DNA of 55,725 nucleotides from Ettlia oleoabundans (GCA_019693395.1 JAAMXP010000839.1:27497-83221), one strand, 5' to 3'. Counted from the first letter of the stretch, positions 11,346 through 23,997 are shown. Made by a program: numbers and translations. Notes: generated by a model from the letters alone, not told the origin.

Positions 11346-14163
11346 ATGCGCAGCCAGGTTGGGTGGGTGGCAATCTTGGCCCTGCTACTGGCGTGCACCG
11401 CGTCGGCGGCCAGAGTACAGGTGCGTGCTGTCAAGGGTTGCAAAAGGTTCGCCTGCATCTTGCGCTGCGCTGCCCGCCAAGCCGCGGGTGCAACTGCTGC
11501 TGGCACCCCAACCGCCGCCCCATGCCGCTTCGCACCTGGCGGAGTCTGCAGTGGACTACCACTGGCGACTATGTGAATTTCCCATTCGGCTCCCCCCATC
11601 CACCATATATTCTACGCACAGCGGACGGAGTTGCGCCGGATAAAATCGTGCTCGTCACAGATTTCAGCGGCAGCAGCTACACGCTGTCGGTTTTTGATGC
11701 AGCATGGGGTGCGCTAGTGCGATGTGTATAGCTCCTACCCTTGCAGCAGCTGCATGAGAGATGGCTGTCCTCTAGTCAGTTGCTGCAGCAGCATTCTGTC
11801 CTATGCTGCTTGCGCTGGTTGGTGATTCAGCAGTTGCGTGGGCTGCCGCCTCTGGCAAGCCGAGGCAAAAAATCATGCAAGTTGGTTGCCTGTCTGTCCC
11901 GCCTGCCCTGTCACCCTTGTTTTGACTCTTGCGCCCTTATATTCCCCCTTCCGCAGGCGCTGTCAACTTTACCTTCACAGTTGCCGCGCCTGATGCCAGC
12001 AACAGCGGGCTCGTCTCGCTAACCGGCGGGCTGCCCCCATCACAGCAGCGGAACAACTCGCTGAGCTTACTGTTCATGCAGATTGGCAGCACTGTGGTGG
12101 CAGTGGACCCTGCCAGCGGCCAGCAGCTATGGAACCATGCCACATATAATCAGAGCAACCCCAAAATTACGGGGTATAGGTATGCTGCAGTGGGGCAGTT
12201 GCGACGGTCTATGGCTGCCTTGTCCAACATGTCCTTGCATACCATTAGGCCCAGCCATGTACCCAGCCAGCCATTCAGGCAGCCATACTTGCTTGCAGCT
12301 GCATGGGCTGTCCCACCACCTCTATACCCACGCTGTTATACTCAGAGCCCATGCTTTGTTGCGGCAAGCAGCCCGGTTGCCGCTCTCCGGCCATGTAGCA
12401 GCAAGTGTTGCACGCTGCGCCCACATGACCCATGCTTTCCCTGCAATGGATGCGCCATGTGCGCTGCCCTCGGCTTGCATGCAGTGGGCCCGGTGGCAGC
12501 ACAGTGTACCTCACCTCTGCCTTCTTGGATACCTCTCGAGGGGTGCCCACCACCATCAACTACATTGAAGCTCTGGACCCAGCCACAGGGCAGCTGAAGT
12601 GGGCCAACTTCACGCCGCCGCCACCCGTCTCCGGCCTGCCAACCTCAAACACGGCGGCAGCCTATGGCGTCACTGCTTTGCCGGACATGGCGGTGTTTGC
12701 TCAAGGATCACGCCTCTACGGGCTGTCTGCAGCTGACGGGCGGCAGCTGTGGTCGATAGTGGTGACGACTGGCAGCTCTTTTGGTGCCGCCTCCTCAAAC
12801 GTAAGCAGCGTGACTTATGTGGAGCCTGGGGACGGCCCAGGCAGCAGCCCCGACCCGCTGCTGCTGCTGCAGTCCACCACGTTTGAGCAGACGCGGTTCA
12901 TGGCGTATAAGCTCAACGGCAGCGCGGAGCAGGCACCGGTGGTGGCCTGGCAGAACAGGGGCAACCAAGACTTTGAGGGCAGCTTAAACGATGGGCTGAC
13001 GCGGCTGGGGCTGGCTGTGCCCTCCGTGTCGCTCATGGATGGCATGTTCATCTTCTGGTCAAACCGCACATGTGAGCGGGCTGCACTGTCTCGCTGGGGG
13101 AGTTAGCTTGATGAACTTCTTGGTTGTTTGGTTGTGTGATTGGTTGGCTTGCACAACACCGCAACCACAACTCAGCAAGTTCGAGTCATTGCTTGCTATG
13201 ACTTGCCCGTTTCAAACTGGGTGAAGCTCACTTGCCACCTGTACGCCGCATCTTCCTCCCACCAACCTAGCCCCTTGGTGCCAGCCTCGCTGCCCTGTCC
13301 CTGTCCATGCTGTGCGCCATCGTATGCCGTGCTATGCCACGCTTTGCAGCCTACGATCTTGCCAGCGGCGGAAGGCCCATTTACAATACCTGGCTTGTGG
13401 GGCGCAACGTGCTAACTGGCGGGGTGGTGTGGGCCAAGAATATGAATGCCTCGGGCTGGAGCGAGCTGCCTGTGTCCCCCCCCACTGTGCACGTGGGCGT
13501 GGCTTCTGTGGTGACAGGCAGCCAGGTGCTGGTGCTGCGTGCGGGCAATGGCGGCTTGAGGTTCCAGTACGATGCAGGTGAGACAGAAGGATAGAAGACG
13601 GAGGGCGCGGGGTTACCAGATACACGCCCGGGGGCCGGGGGGTGCAGTGAGCACACCGCTCTTGTCGTTCGTCTTGGGCAGGTGGTGGTGTCGGCAAGCT
13701 TGAGCCAGGTTTTGACTGCCCTGGATGTGGGATACACGGTGCTGCTGCTGGGAGCCGCCAATGGGCAGCTGGGGCACATGGAGGAAAGTTCAAAGGTTGC
13801 GCTTCCTTGAGTTCCTAACAACACCTATCAGTGGCCTTGCAATGAATTGTGTGTGCTATTTGCATCTTCCTTCTGCTAATTTTCCAACGCTGCTAATTCC
13901 TCTGTCTGACTGCAGCCCCGTTTGACCCTCGGTCAAGCGGAGGACCTTATTCCTACGCGCCAGTAACCACCTTTGCCAACAACTTTGGGCAGCTGGTGGC
14001 GGTGCGGTGCCTGGGAAGCGAAGAGCCGGGGTCAATATGCGTGTACAATGGGTATAGCCGGGAGGCGCCCACGTCAGCAGCAGGGCGGCGGCACCTGTTG
14101 ACACGAGGGCAAGCAGCGGTGGCGGCAGGGCTTTTGGCAGCAGCGGGTTGGCTGCTTGTGTAG
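11346..14163 (+). CDS. Secreted PQQ-like beta-propeller protein with C-terminal anchor
   Basis: Seven exons give about 559 residues: 11346-11420, 11552-11708, 11957-12173, 12485-13071, 13350-13577, 13620-13787, 13916-14163. Exon 1 encodes a clean signal peptide (WVAILALLLACTASAA). The body carries repeated blade motifs typical of PQQ-like propellers: VVAVDPASGQQLW, EALDPATGQLKW, LYGLSAADGRQLW, NVLTGGVVW. It ends in RRHLLTRG plus a hydrophobic stretch (AAVAAGLLAAAGWLLV), suggesting a membrane or GPI-type anchor. Several N-x-S/T sites fit secretion. The sequence does not show whether a cofactor is bound or the protein is only structural. Splicing around exon 6 is uncertain: the model needs a 42-base intron and a weak GT donor at 13788 to keep frame. 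Confidence 0.8.
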
Positions 14164-14933
14164 GGTGGTATGAGGAGCTCGTCTGGCAGGCTGTGATGCC
14201 TGTTGTGGCGCTTGTATCACTGGCCATCTGCTCTCGTAATCTGATCTGCAAATGGCATTATCCATCGCTGCTGATGGGTACTCCGGCTATTGTTACAAAT
14301 GTGTAAACAGCAAACGTGCTGGTTCTGCTAATCATGCGGGTAATGCAAGCGTGTGGTACAGGTTTGAATGGCGCATAGAAAAGTTGGAGAAGCCAGCGTG
14401 GCAGTCAGGACGCTCGATTAATTGCAGCAGATCGCGAGGAACGGCAGTAATGCACATGTGCATACACTCTAACCACGCAAAAATAAATGTCGTCAGTGAG
14501 CAGCAGGCTGGGCTCAAGTGAAATTATGGCAGTACAACAGAAGGCAAGGCAGAGTGTGCAAGGGTTGGTGGCAGGAGTTGGGGCCTTTATTTATTGAAAG
14601 GCTAAGACTTGCAAACACTGAGACCTCGCAGACTATATGCACAGCAGACAAAAACATATCGGGAAGGCTGCAGGCACGGAGTAGGCTCCGCAGGACATGT
14701 CTGGAGGAAAGAATTACAGTGCAGTCGACAAGACCTGGGTGACAGAAGCAGCATGCTGCTTGCTGCTGCTTGCATGGTTGGCAAGTGCCCGACAGCGGTG
14801 GTAAAGTGCTGGGCATGCCCAGCATGGGGGCATCAGACACGGCAAAGGCAGAGGTAGCGCCCTCAGCCGTGGGTTGTAGGCTGCAGCGTGCTTATTGCGG
14901 GGCGCAGAACATTAGTGCCTGGAGCGGCTGGCT
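14164..14933. other. Intergenic region between convergent genes
   Basis: Holds the 3' regions of the propeller gene and the PP2C-like gene. A TGTAA lies at 14302-14306 on the plus strand, and a TTACA near 14713 could serve the minus-strand gene. No gene is supported. Confidence 0.45.
14302..14306 (+). terminator. Putative TGTAA poly(A) signal
   Basis: The pentamer lies about 140 bases after the stop of the propeller gene, a spacing usual for chlorophyte 3' UTRs. The motif is short, so chance occurrence cannot be excluded. Confidence 0.4.
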
Positions 14934-17900
14934 CTAGTGAAGTGCCGTGCAGCGAGGCAGTAGCCCTGCATCCACCACAGCCACGGAGCAGCAGTAAGCT
15001 TTGTGATCAGCTGCCCATCGTAACCGGCCAAATCCAAGGTAGTGAAGCAAGCTGGTGGGTTTATATGAATTGAAAGGCCCTAAAAAGAACATGGTCCTCT
15101 CCCCTTCCACGCTGCATGTTGTGGAAAAGGTTGTGCTCACCGTCAGCCATCTGGTGTTGGGTGAGGCGGAGAGCTCCAGCCGCCCGGGTCGCTCCCTTTG
15201 CTTTTGTACGAATTGAACGGCATCCCCATCATTGAGCGGTGTGGCGGGCGACAAAGACTGAGAGCTGGTTCTGGCCATCAGCGCTGCACCGCTGCTAGAG
15301 CTGCGCCGCAGTTGAGGTTGGCAAATGAAGCTCCCACCCTGTGCGGCAGCCGGAGGGACATGCAGCGTAGGGCTAGCCAGCCTGCTGGCACTCCCCTGGC
15401 GCCCCATTTCCACCATAAGCAGGCCTTGCTGTGGCCGCTTCTGCAGCGGTGGCAGTTGTGTCCGATGGGACGCCAGCTTATCCACTCTGGACTGACTGCT
15501 GCTGCCACCAACACCGCCCAATGCCAGCGTAATGTCACTTGCGCCGCACTCAGAAACTGTGGCTTCACATTCGCTGCCAATCTCTTCCTCTCCATCCTGG
15601 CAGCCCCGGGCACAGCCACTGCCATCTCGCCATGCCATGGGCGTGGGAGGCAGCACAGTTGAGCTGCTGCCTCGGGCTAGCAGGCTGCTCTGCCTGCTGA
15701 GGCTGCCGGTTTGGCCAGGCAGGCTGGGCTGTCTGTCAAGCGAGGCTCCAGGCATCGCAAGGGAACCCTGCCAGCCGGCCTGCTTGGGTGGCTCCTGCTG
15801 AGCCAAAACAGCTGACTCGACCGCTAGAGATGCTGCTGCGGCTAATACAGGCCAGGGTCGTGCAGCTGCCTCCAATCCGCTGCTTTCTCTTCTGCTAATG
15901 TCAGGCGCCGAGGGGCGGCTGAAGTGGTGCGGCGCTCTGCTGCCGGCAGCTTTCTTTGAGGACAACAACTGTGAATCAGAATGGGAGGCCCACCGTGTTG
16001 GCACCCCATCAGCGCTGCCACTGCTGAACGTCAACTGGCTACGTGCCAAGCGCCACAGCTGCTGTGCTTCTGCCTGCAGGCATGTGGGGTGGGCAGGTCG
16101 GTGCTTGTGAGCCTCCTGCGAATGTGTTGAGGATGGGGCATCTTGCCGCCTTGGACTCAGCACCTGCACTGACGTCGCTGCAATGAGGCGTATTCTGGCG
16201 AAGCCATGCAGCGCAGCACAGCGCAGCACAGAGCAGCAGAGCAGAGCACAGTAAAGGCACAGCACTTGACAAGCAAATTGCAATGGAATGCAGCACAGTG
16301 CAGAGCAGCGCATCTTCTGACCATAGTGGCTCGAATCTGCAGTCCAGCATCAACATTAAGCCATGCCGGTTGGCGCTTCTGTGAGAACTTGTTCGCAGCA
16401 AGTACTGAACGCAATTGCTCCGTTGTTGTTGCTGTTGCGGCTGCATTCACTGCTTCCCTTGCTGCAGCTGCTGCTGCGGCGAGGGCACTAACTCTCAAGT
16501 TGCTGCTGCTGCTGCTGCGACTCATGCTGGGGCTGCCTGCCTCGCCACTGACTTGCGGCAGGAGCCCAACAAGCTCAGCAGAATCGTAGTCAGCAAGCAT
16601 GCGCATGCCGGCTGGCAGCTGGCTGGCGTCAAGTGCCTGCATGGTGTAAGCTGCCGCAGCTTTCTTGCTCTTGTGGAACCTGCAGCGTGCGGCATATGCA
16701 AGATCATAGGGGGACAGATAAGAAAAGCTTTTCCTTTCAAAGCTGAGATGGGTGAACAGTTTGCGAGGCTTATTCTGTCTTCAAGCCAGCAATGCGCGCT
16801 CAGCCTTGGCGGTTCAGCAAGACCCCGTCCAGAGCCCTTACCTGCGTAGGCCCAGAAGCTTGAGCATGGCCAGGCTGCCACCTCGTTTGCGCTGCCCGGC
16901 ATCACCCGCCCCTGCCGCCTGCATCTGCCCAGCCTGCTCCTGTCGCTTGCACACGTCTTGGAAGCTGTCACCAGCTGGCAGCATGTCGGCCACGATTATG
17001 CTGGCATCGACTCGGCTGTCTCTGCAAATGTTTGGCACAACACGCACAGAGCATGCTTTGAACTTAATGCGTGTGGTTGGTTCCCATATAAGTTGTTGTC
17101 TGCACGTCTTTAAAGTCTGCACGTTAATGCACTCCAAATCCCGCGCGGCAAAGCCATGATCGCCAACGCCGACACAGTAGGGAAACTTCCAATGGCTGGG
17201 TTTAAAGCATCCCGCCTGCTCTCCATGCCTACACACATCATGATATCATATGCTCGTCACCCACCTGCCAGTGCTAATTGCCCTGACCACCTCGTGCGCG
17301 GCAGTCTTGAGCGAGGCTTGATGCATGATGCCCACCAGGTCCTGCCTGTCCTGGCTCCACACTCCATTCGAGGCCAACACCAGGCGACCACCACTGGGCG
17401 GGAGCAGGACCTGCAGGTGAAGGGCCGGAAGCGCAGGCAGTGTCTCACACCTTGCAAGCCATCAGAAGCAAGGCAGGCACAGGAAACAGGAAGCACTTGT
17501 TGGTACCGCTCAATCGATTTCCAGAAGTATCCGCCTTGCCTGCTTGATGTGTGGCAGGGGCAGCACACCATCGCTGACTGCAAAGTCGCCGAGGGAGCGG
17601 CTAAGCGCAAGGCCACCTGCAGTGATGGTCGTGACAGGAGTGGCACATGACTTCAGCAAAGCAACCGTACAGGCAGTAATCGCATGCCAATCGTCACAGC
17701 CTGTGCAACTCTTGAGCACATTAGGGCCTGTGTAAGCTAATGAGCATGATCATTTAGACTCAAAGCTGTGCCAGGACGGGAAGTGCCCTCCCCAGGCCCA
17801 GCTTTCAAGGCGCATGCTGCCTGCCACAGATACCCAGGCTGACCTGGCCAAACACGCAGCACCCCACTCCCGCGCCAGTGGGTGGGTGCAGGCCCCGTGC

Positions 17901-19270
17901 CGCTGGCATCTACCGCCATGACGTGACAGCCTGCCGCCAGTAGTCGATTGCGCTCCCGCAGGTTGCGACTGATGTGGTGTTCCTCGCTTAGCGCAAGCAG
18001 CACCCCACTGCCGGTATCCAGCATGCAGCAGCCGCTGCCCAGGCTGGCCACTGTGACCAACCGCCCCACCTGCGGCAAGTAGCAGGCAGGGTGTACAGTC
18101 TTGGGGATTGCTGGTCACACACTGGTGTTTCAGCTTGAAAGTTGCGCTGAAGTGGAGCAAGAGACTTGCTTGATGCTGTCCAACAGTTCAAGAGCGCTTT
18201 GACGCACAGATCTTTAGCTAAGATTCCGTGAGGATGTGCTGCTTCCGCACCTGCAGTGCTAGGGTGGCGGTGCAGCCCGCCATGCTGCCAGTCATTGCAA
18301 ACTGCCTCTCCAGCTCCAGGCAGGCTGACACGAGCGCCTCCTGCAGCTGTTCCGCCAGCTTAGCAGGGGCGGCAGGCAGCCTGCCAGCCTGGGGCCAGGG
18401 TGGCAGGCAGGCCTCCAGAATTGGCACCACGCTGTGCGCTGCGAACTCAGCTGCTTCCACGCCGTTGTGGCCATCAAAGATGGCAAACAATTGGTAGCCA
18501 GGCCTGCGTGGGAGCATGTATTCAGAACCATCAAGCACAGGAGGGATTCCAGGCCACCTGGAGAAGCGGGATGTTGTCTTGACTCAAACCGGGTGTCGCT
18601 GCCTTGGCTGCCGAGTTGGCCTGGTGAATCAATCGACCGGGTCAGCGGAAGCGGGAGCTGGGTGGGCGGGTGTGCTCACAATGCAAGCCCTTGCTCCGAG
18701 CTGCCGAGTAGGCTTGCAAGGCTTGCACTGTGATTGAGTTCGTGCGCTGGGGGCTCCTGCGTGCCTGGGTCTCCTGAGGGCCATGGCCGGCGTACCGCCA
18801 CAACATGGTCCTGCAGGTGGGCAGGGGGGAAGGTTGACAACAGGGTGGCAGCGCCGCGAGGGTGCAACGCCTGGTCCAATCGCAAAGGTTTGTGTTTACA
18901 GTGGGTGCACGCCTTGCGTGCATGGCACTCCTAAGGTGGTTGGGCTGGTTTTAGAAGACAAGAGGGGGTGAGGTGATATCTGCTCAGAGACCACTCAGGG
19001 ATCTCGCCCTTGAGCGAGGGAGCTCACCTCTCCCCGGCGTGCGTTGAACACTGCTGATGACCATGCTGTGGCGAGGATGTTGCTACACAGGTCTTCAAAA
19101 GCCATCAACGCTCGTGTGATAGTCGCCTCCTCCTCCACCAAGGGGCGCCGCTGTTGAAGCAGGCGCGGCGGGGGCAAGTGCCTGCCAGGGTTCACTTCAG
19201 TGACCTCGGGCAGCTTCGATTCATTTACTCCCCCTCCCTGCGGGCAAGTTAGCGATGTAATGGCCGACAT
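14934..19270 (-). CDS. PP2C-like protein with degenerate metal site and long Ser-rich tail
   Basis: Nine exons, phases consistent, give about 917 residues: 19270-19028, 18810-18680, 18503-18251, 18069-17844, 17616-17540, 17410-17265, 17021-16842, 16679-16322, 16073-14934. PP2C landmarks in order: RRGEDHVV (RxxED motif), FDGHNG at 134-139, a SRSLGDF motif at 290-296, LASNGVW and a final DASIIVAD. Metal-binding positions differ from canonical PP2C: GDSR is GSGC (220), ASDG is ASNG (Asn325), and DN is DA (364-365). About 500 residues of Ser/Ala/Gln-rich sequence follow. Intron 5 has a GC donor. The start is uncertain because the frame is open to 19651. A GTGAGC donor within the last exon (near 15138) may mark another intron, changing the C-terminus. 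It is either a divergent phosphatase or a pseudophosphatase. Confidence 0.8.
16206..16255. repeat. Short GC(A)GCACA repeats in an intron
   Basis: Imperfect 5-10 base units such as GCGCAGCACA are repeated in the intron of the PP2C-like gene between 16074 and 16321. It has no coding role. Confidence 0.5.
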
Positions 19271-20518
19271 TATGCCGGAAGTTTGATTGTGCATACTAGA
19301 GGGAAAGCTGCACTCCGTCTCAAGAGCCTGAGCCTGTTCAAGCTGGGCGCACCGTGCGCAACTTTGCGAGAATGTCCAAGGGTATTGAAATGCCGGCAAG
19401 CGAGCAATCGCGTCACAACTACCCGGGATGATCAATGCCGGAGCGCCTTTCTCTGAACCTGCTGTGCGTGAGTTGAGCGCGCTCAAAGCATGCGCATGCA
19501 TGCGTGCAGCACCTCTGGGCCACACATGAGCGCCCTGTGGCATGGCAAGCATTCCGTGGCAGCTTTCGCTGATTGCAGCTAATTGGGGGTTACAGCATGA
19601 TGGCCTGGCAAGCTTACTCAGCGGGAGCCCCGCCGCACCCAGTGCACCCATCTAGGGGTGCTCACGTCTTCATTACCTCTCTCACACACCTCCCCCAGTA
19701 TTATTCAATGTTTGATTCAATCATTACATACATATACGACCACTGGCATTGGCTCTTTGAGCGGAATGTGGAACTCCCCGACAGTGCGGTTTGGGAGTCC
19801 ACGGGCCACTCAAGGTTGAACCACATTATGGTTGTCTAACACCCGGCACGTTGTAATGGTCTTGCAAGGCGATGTGCACTCTTTCTCACAGGGTAAAATT
19901 CTGCTCATCAGTAAGTTGTTCAGTCTGGTTTACCCGCTTGGCGCTTCGTCGCTCCCGGCCATCTGTCCTGCATCCCAGATGACAGGCTGTTGTTATGAAG
20001 GTGAGGCTGGCTTCAATCACTTAAACCACATTGACTGTCAGTGCCATGGATATGATACACACCTGCACTGGCAGCATCGCCACATAGCCCACTGCAAACA
20101 GGGGCCGCAGTGGTGGCGGCCATCTGCTGCCCCAGGCGCCAAGATGGCAAGAAGCCGGCGCAAGCGCACAAATACGGCAACAATTCACATCGAGTGGTTA
20201 GCAGCACACATCGCCCATACATCATATTTTGGGTAATGCTCGGTGTAACATGAAGCTGAGTGCGCACACCCAACTGAGTGCAGGCACACGGGGCTTGCTA
20301 AGCATAGTATGCACGCCGGCAACTCCCGCCAAGGCGGCAATGCGGGGTGCGTGCAACCCTCCTGGCCCAAGTATCCTGTGGATGAATACATGTTTGGCAT
20401 GTGGGCCGGTCCAGACTTTGTGCCTGTTAAAAATCCACCATCCGCGTGCCACGCTGGCTGACCTGGCATAGGTTGTCGTAGAGTTCTGCTGACCGCTATT
20501 TACACACATTGCAAGCTT
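19271..20518. other. Intergenic region
   Basis: This is the 5' flank of the PP2C-like gene. The minus-strand frame of its first exon continues open to 19651, so the N-terminus could be longer. Beyond that I see no supported gene or clear regulatory element. Confidence 0.35.
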
Positions 20519-20695
20519 ATGGAGCTGGAATACGCCGCGGCAGTGCTGTTGGGCCCGGTTAGCGTGACTGTGTTCTCCCTGTTCGTGGACGCGGCTCTGC
20601 GGCGCCCTGATCGGGCGCCACCCGGCAAGCGGCAGCCGCGACCAGGCTTGGGAGTCATGAAAGCAGCTTCGGAACAACAAAAAAAGGCGCATTAG
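20519..20695 (+). CDS. Candidate 58-residue single-pass membrane protein
   Basis: An intronless ATG-to-TAG frame encodes 58 residues. It has a short acidic start (MELEY), one hydrophobic segment of about 20 residues (AAAVLLGPVSVTVFSLFV), then a basic, Pro-rich tail and a charged end (SEQQKKAH). This layout resembles small single-helix subunits of membrane complexes, but I do not recognise the family. It stands alone between two minus-strand genes. It could be chance in a GC-rich genome, since 58 codons is not long. Transcripts or homologues would decide. Confidence 0.4.
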   Translation: MELEYAAAVLLGPVSVTVFSLFVDAALRRPDRAPPGKRQPRPGLGVMKAASEQQKKAH

Positions 20696-20952
20696 GTTCA
20701 AAGCAAAACCCTCGTGGTCAGAAGCTGCTCGGCGGCGGGAAACGGCAGAGTGATGGGAAGCGCCGCTGCGGCAGGCGAAACACAGATGGGGGTCAACTCA
20801 CTATAAACTATACTTCGTTTGCACATGAATACTGTCCTTCTGCGCCACAAATTTGTTTGGCTGGTTTGAATGTAACATGCCTACTGCGCTGCTCATCAAG
20901 CCCAGTACAGCAGCCCCAGCCTGCGCTGTGAAGCGGTGAACACCCAAGGGAC

Positions 20953-20957
20953 TTACA
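20953..20957 (-). terminator. Putative TGTAA poly(A) signal of the SNARE gene
   Basis: TTACA on the plus strand reads TGTAA on the minus strand, about 30 bases after the stop codon of the syntaxin gene. Confidence 0.4.
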
Positions 20958-20985
20958 TTGCAAACAGCGAGGTCGAGTACAGGTG

Positions 20986-23900
20986 TCAAAGGAATATGGC
21001 CTTGAAAATTACGAGCAACACAAGCACCACAATGGCCACCAGCAGCAGCATTATGCACAGCGCCATGCCGCTCTGCTTTTGCTTCCGCTCTGCCTTTTCA
21101 AGCTGCCGCACGCCCTCATCCACCTTCATCGCCGTCTGCACCGATTGTGAAGTACAACCCAGCAGCATAGCAGTGCAGATCGTGAGAATAGAGAATCAAC
21201 AGTCGCATGAATGGCATCGCCTAAGTTGCACACTTTGCTCTCAGCACACGTGCACAGGTGCTGGTACTACCATGTAACCGCCTGCCACAGCTCCAAAGAG
21301 GCGGCATGCCCCAATACAGCTTGCCCCTCGCTCACGGCGCCCTCCTCAAGGCCCATCAGCCCTTCCAAAGCCTGCCGCGGCATACATGTCCACCCACCTG
21401 CTCCATGTTATAATCTATACGATCCAGAATGGTGCCCTGGTCTATCACCAACACACTCAAGTCCTTCATGATCTGCACTCCGACAGGGAACGGATGGGCA
21501 CAAAAGATAGACAAAAAGCCACAAGCAGGGATCAGGTCACACTCACGTCCCTTCAGTGCAGTATCTGCCGATTGGGTGGCTATTATGGGAGCCCGTGAAT
21601 CCTACAAGTGATGCTGACCGAATGTTGCGCCACGAACGGTTCCCGCCCTGCGCGCGCGTGTGCGCCATCCCCCGCCACCCCACCTCCACACACACACGCG
21701 CGCGCACACACCCAGGCCCCCCCCCCCACCGACACTGACTGACTTACTGACTTATAGGGTCAGTCTGCTTTGCAACCCCCCTTCCTCTGGCTGCCTGTCC
21801 CCACCTGTGCCAGCTCATTGATTGAAGCGACGATGTTATGCACTTCTCGGTCTCGCTCGTCAATCAAGTTGGTCATGTTATCCACCTTCAGAGCCTGCAG
21901 CAAAGGGCCAGGAGGGCGCCGCTGTGAGCAACAACCAAACGGACATGTAACAAATTCAGCGGATTGTTTTGTGCAGCAGCAGGCACCCGTGGTGACTTGC
22001 AGGTGGAGTGGATGGGGCGAAGCGCCGCAGGTGTCAGGGGCCGCACAGCAGGGCCACAGGCAAGGGCAAAAACAGGGAGCCAAGAATTCAAGCAGCCATT
22101 CCCGAGGACAATACAGTGGTGCAACAAGCGAGGTGCAAGACGGCGCCTGGCAGAAGCATGCGGTCTAACAGCGCGGGCCGGTTGCTAAGCCTTGCCTGCA
22201 TGTCTGAAAACCCCGGGTCGAAATCATCTTCCTGCCGCCCCCGCCCCCCATCTTCTAACAAGTTGAAGTTGCTGCCGCCGCCATTTGTGCTACTGCCGCC
22301 ATCTTTGCTGCGTAGGCGATTGAGGTACGCCTTCTGCTGCTTGCGGAACTGTACCGAGAGCCGCTGCAGCTCAACAGCTAACGTGCGCTGCAGCCCAGCA
22401 GAACACACAACCGCGCCGGTATGGGGATAGGCGTGGCAGCGCAGGGGGCTGGTAGCTCATAATGGAGGTAATATCTAGAATGCACGTGCGGCAACCAACG
22501 TCGGCAACCCAGATAGTATCTGGCTGGCAGAGCATGGCAATTGAATGGAATTGCGTTCAACTGATTGCACTCACAAGCATCCACATCAAAGACTGCCTGA
22601 AGCACCAACCTGCACATTCCGCTTGACCTTCTCATCCGCCTCACTTGTGCCTGGCTCTGTGCCAAATTGCTGCAGCCGCGCCTCGCACTTGCGGAACAAC
22701 CGCGTTATCTGCTGCGTCAGCACCTCAACCTGCAGCCAGCAGGCAGCGCGCCAGTGGATGGTGGGACCATATATGCAATAGATGGCTGTGGTGTCTGGGC
22801 AGAGTTTGGCAGGTGGTGTAGGTGTTACTGCAAAGTGCAGCAAGGCAGGCTGAAGAGGTGCGGCAGCACTGCCTTGCTGAGATAGCACCTTGCACATCAT
22901 CCACCTGCATTGCGACTTCATACACAGGCCGCCCACCTCTGGTACCACCCTCCCACAGCACTCTCTCGTGCCATGCTGTCTGCAGTACTACAGGCACCCA
23001 CAAACACCCCACCCCACCCCACCCGTACACACCCACCTGCACTTCATCATCGTTCGTGTCGTCAAAGCGACTCAGCGTGGCCTTGCCATGCAGCGACCGC
23101 AGCTCCCCCATTTTCTGCTTGATGGTCAGCATCTCACTGCAGGTCAGGGAAGGTTAAGCAAGGGAGGCATGTAGGCCTGATGATAACAAAGCATACAACA
23201 GCTCATAGCATGCACCAGGAGCACAGCCGCCCAACTCCACCCCACTCACAACGACGTGATGCCGTCTCGGCAGCAGCAAAGTCTGCTGAAGCAAAGCACC
23301 TTGACCAAGGAAGCAAGTGCGGCACGTGGCTTGCCACCAAACAGAGCTGCCGGCAGGCAATGCACATCACACAAGTAAGATGCATAGGCAGCAGCAGCAT
23401 CAGGGCAGCATACTGGGGCACCAGCACACTCATGTTGCCATTATATTGAAGCGCTGCCTCTCGTACTCACAGCCGTATTTGCTCCTTAAATTCAACATAG
23501 TGCGGCGGCAGCGCAGCTGCCGCTCCTGCCAGCCCCGCTTCTGCGCTATCCAGGCCGCCGCCCAGGGCTGAAGCCATCAGTCGTGCAGTCTCTAGGCTGA
23601 ACATAGGACATGGGTGTACATACACGAGACATTGAGGCACGCATATGCGGCCGCAAATGAGTCTTATGCAAGCTGTTCCAGTACCCATTTGATTGCCTTG
23701 CATATTGATCGCAAAATTGGAGGCAAGGATGGAGGCAAGGCAGGCTGAAAACCTACAGCTGGCCTTCCCGCAGAAAAATGCCTGCCGTGAGCCTGTACCT
23801 CACCTCTCATCTGGATGGCCAGCTGGCGCCGTTAGCGGCCGGTTGCCGCCCCGTGCCTGGCGGCGGTATTTGAGGAAGAGGTCCGTGCGGTTGCGGGTGG

Positions 23901-23997
23901 TGCCCAGCGGCGCGCCATTGCTGCTGGAAGGGCCAGCGCCGCGGGCTTCCACCTCCACAGCGCTGCCATAGCTGGATTTACCTCGCAGTCCGGCCAT
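20986..23997 (-). CDS. SYP4: SYP4/Tlg2/syntaxin-16-type Qa-SNARE
   Basis: Eight exons with matching phases give 348 residues: 23997-23804, 23596-23471, 23136-23037, 22729-22610, 22387-22196, 21894-21805, 21472-21398, 21135-20986. The N-terminal TTRNRTDLFLKYR matches plant SYP41-43 (ATRNRTLLFRKYR). An Habc-type helical region follows, then a linker (EDDFDPGFSDMQ), the SNARE motif (VLVIDQGTILDRIDYN with the zero-layer Gln at about 286), QLEKAERKQKQSG, and a C-terminal hydrophobic anchor ending IFKAIFL. The family acts at the trans-Golgi network and endosomes as a t-SNARE with Vps45-type SM proteins. Length is normal. Intron 5 uses a GC donor (CAG|GCAAGG). The Met at 23997 is the first in-frame ATG. 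Confidence 0.95.
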
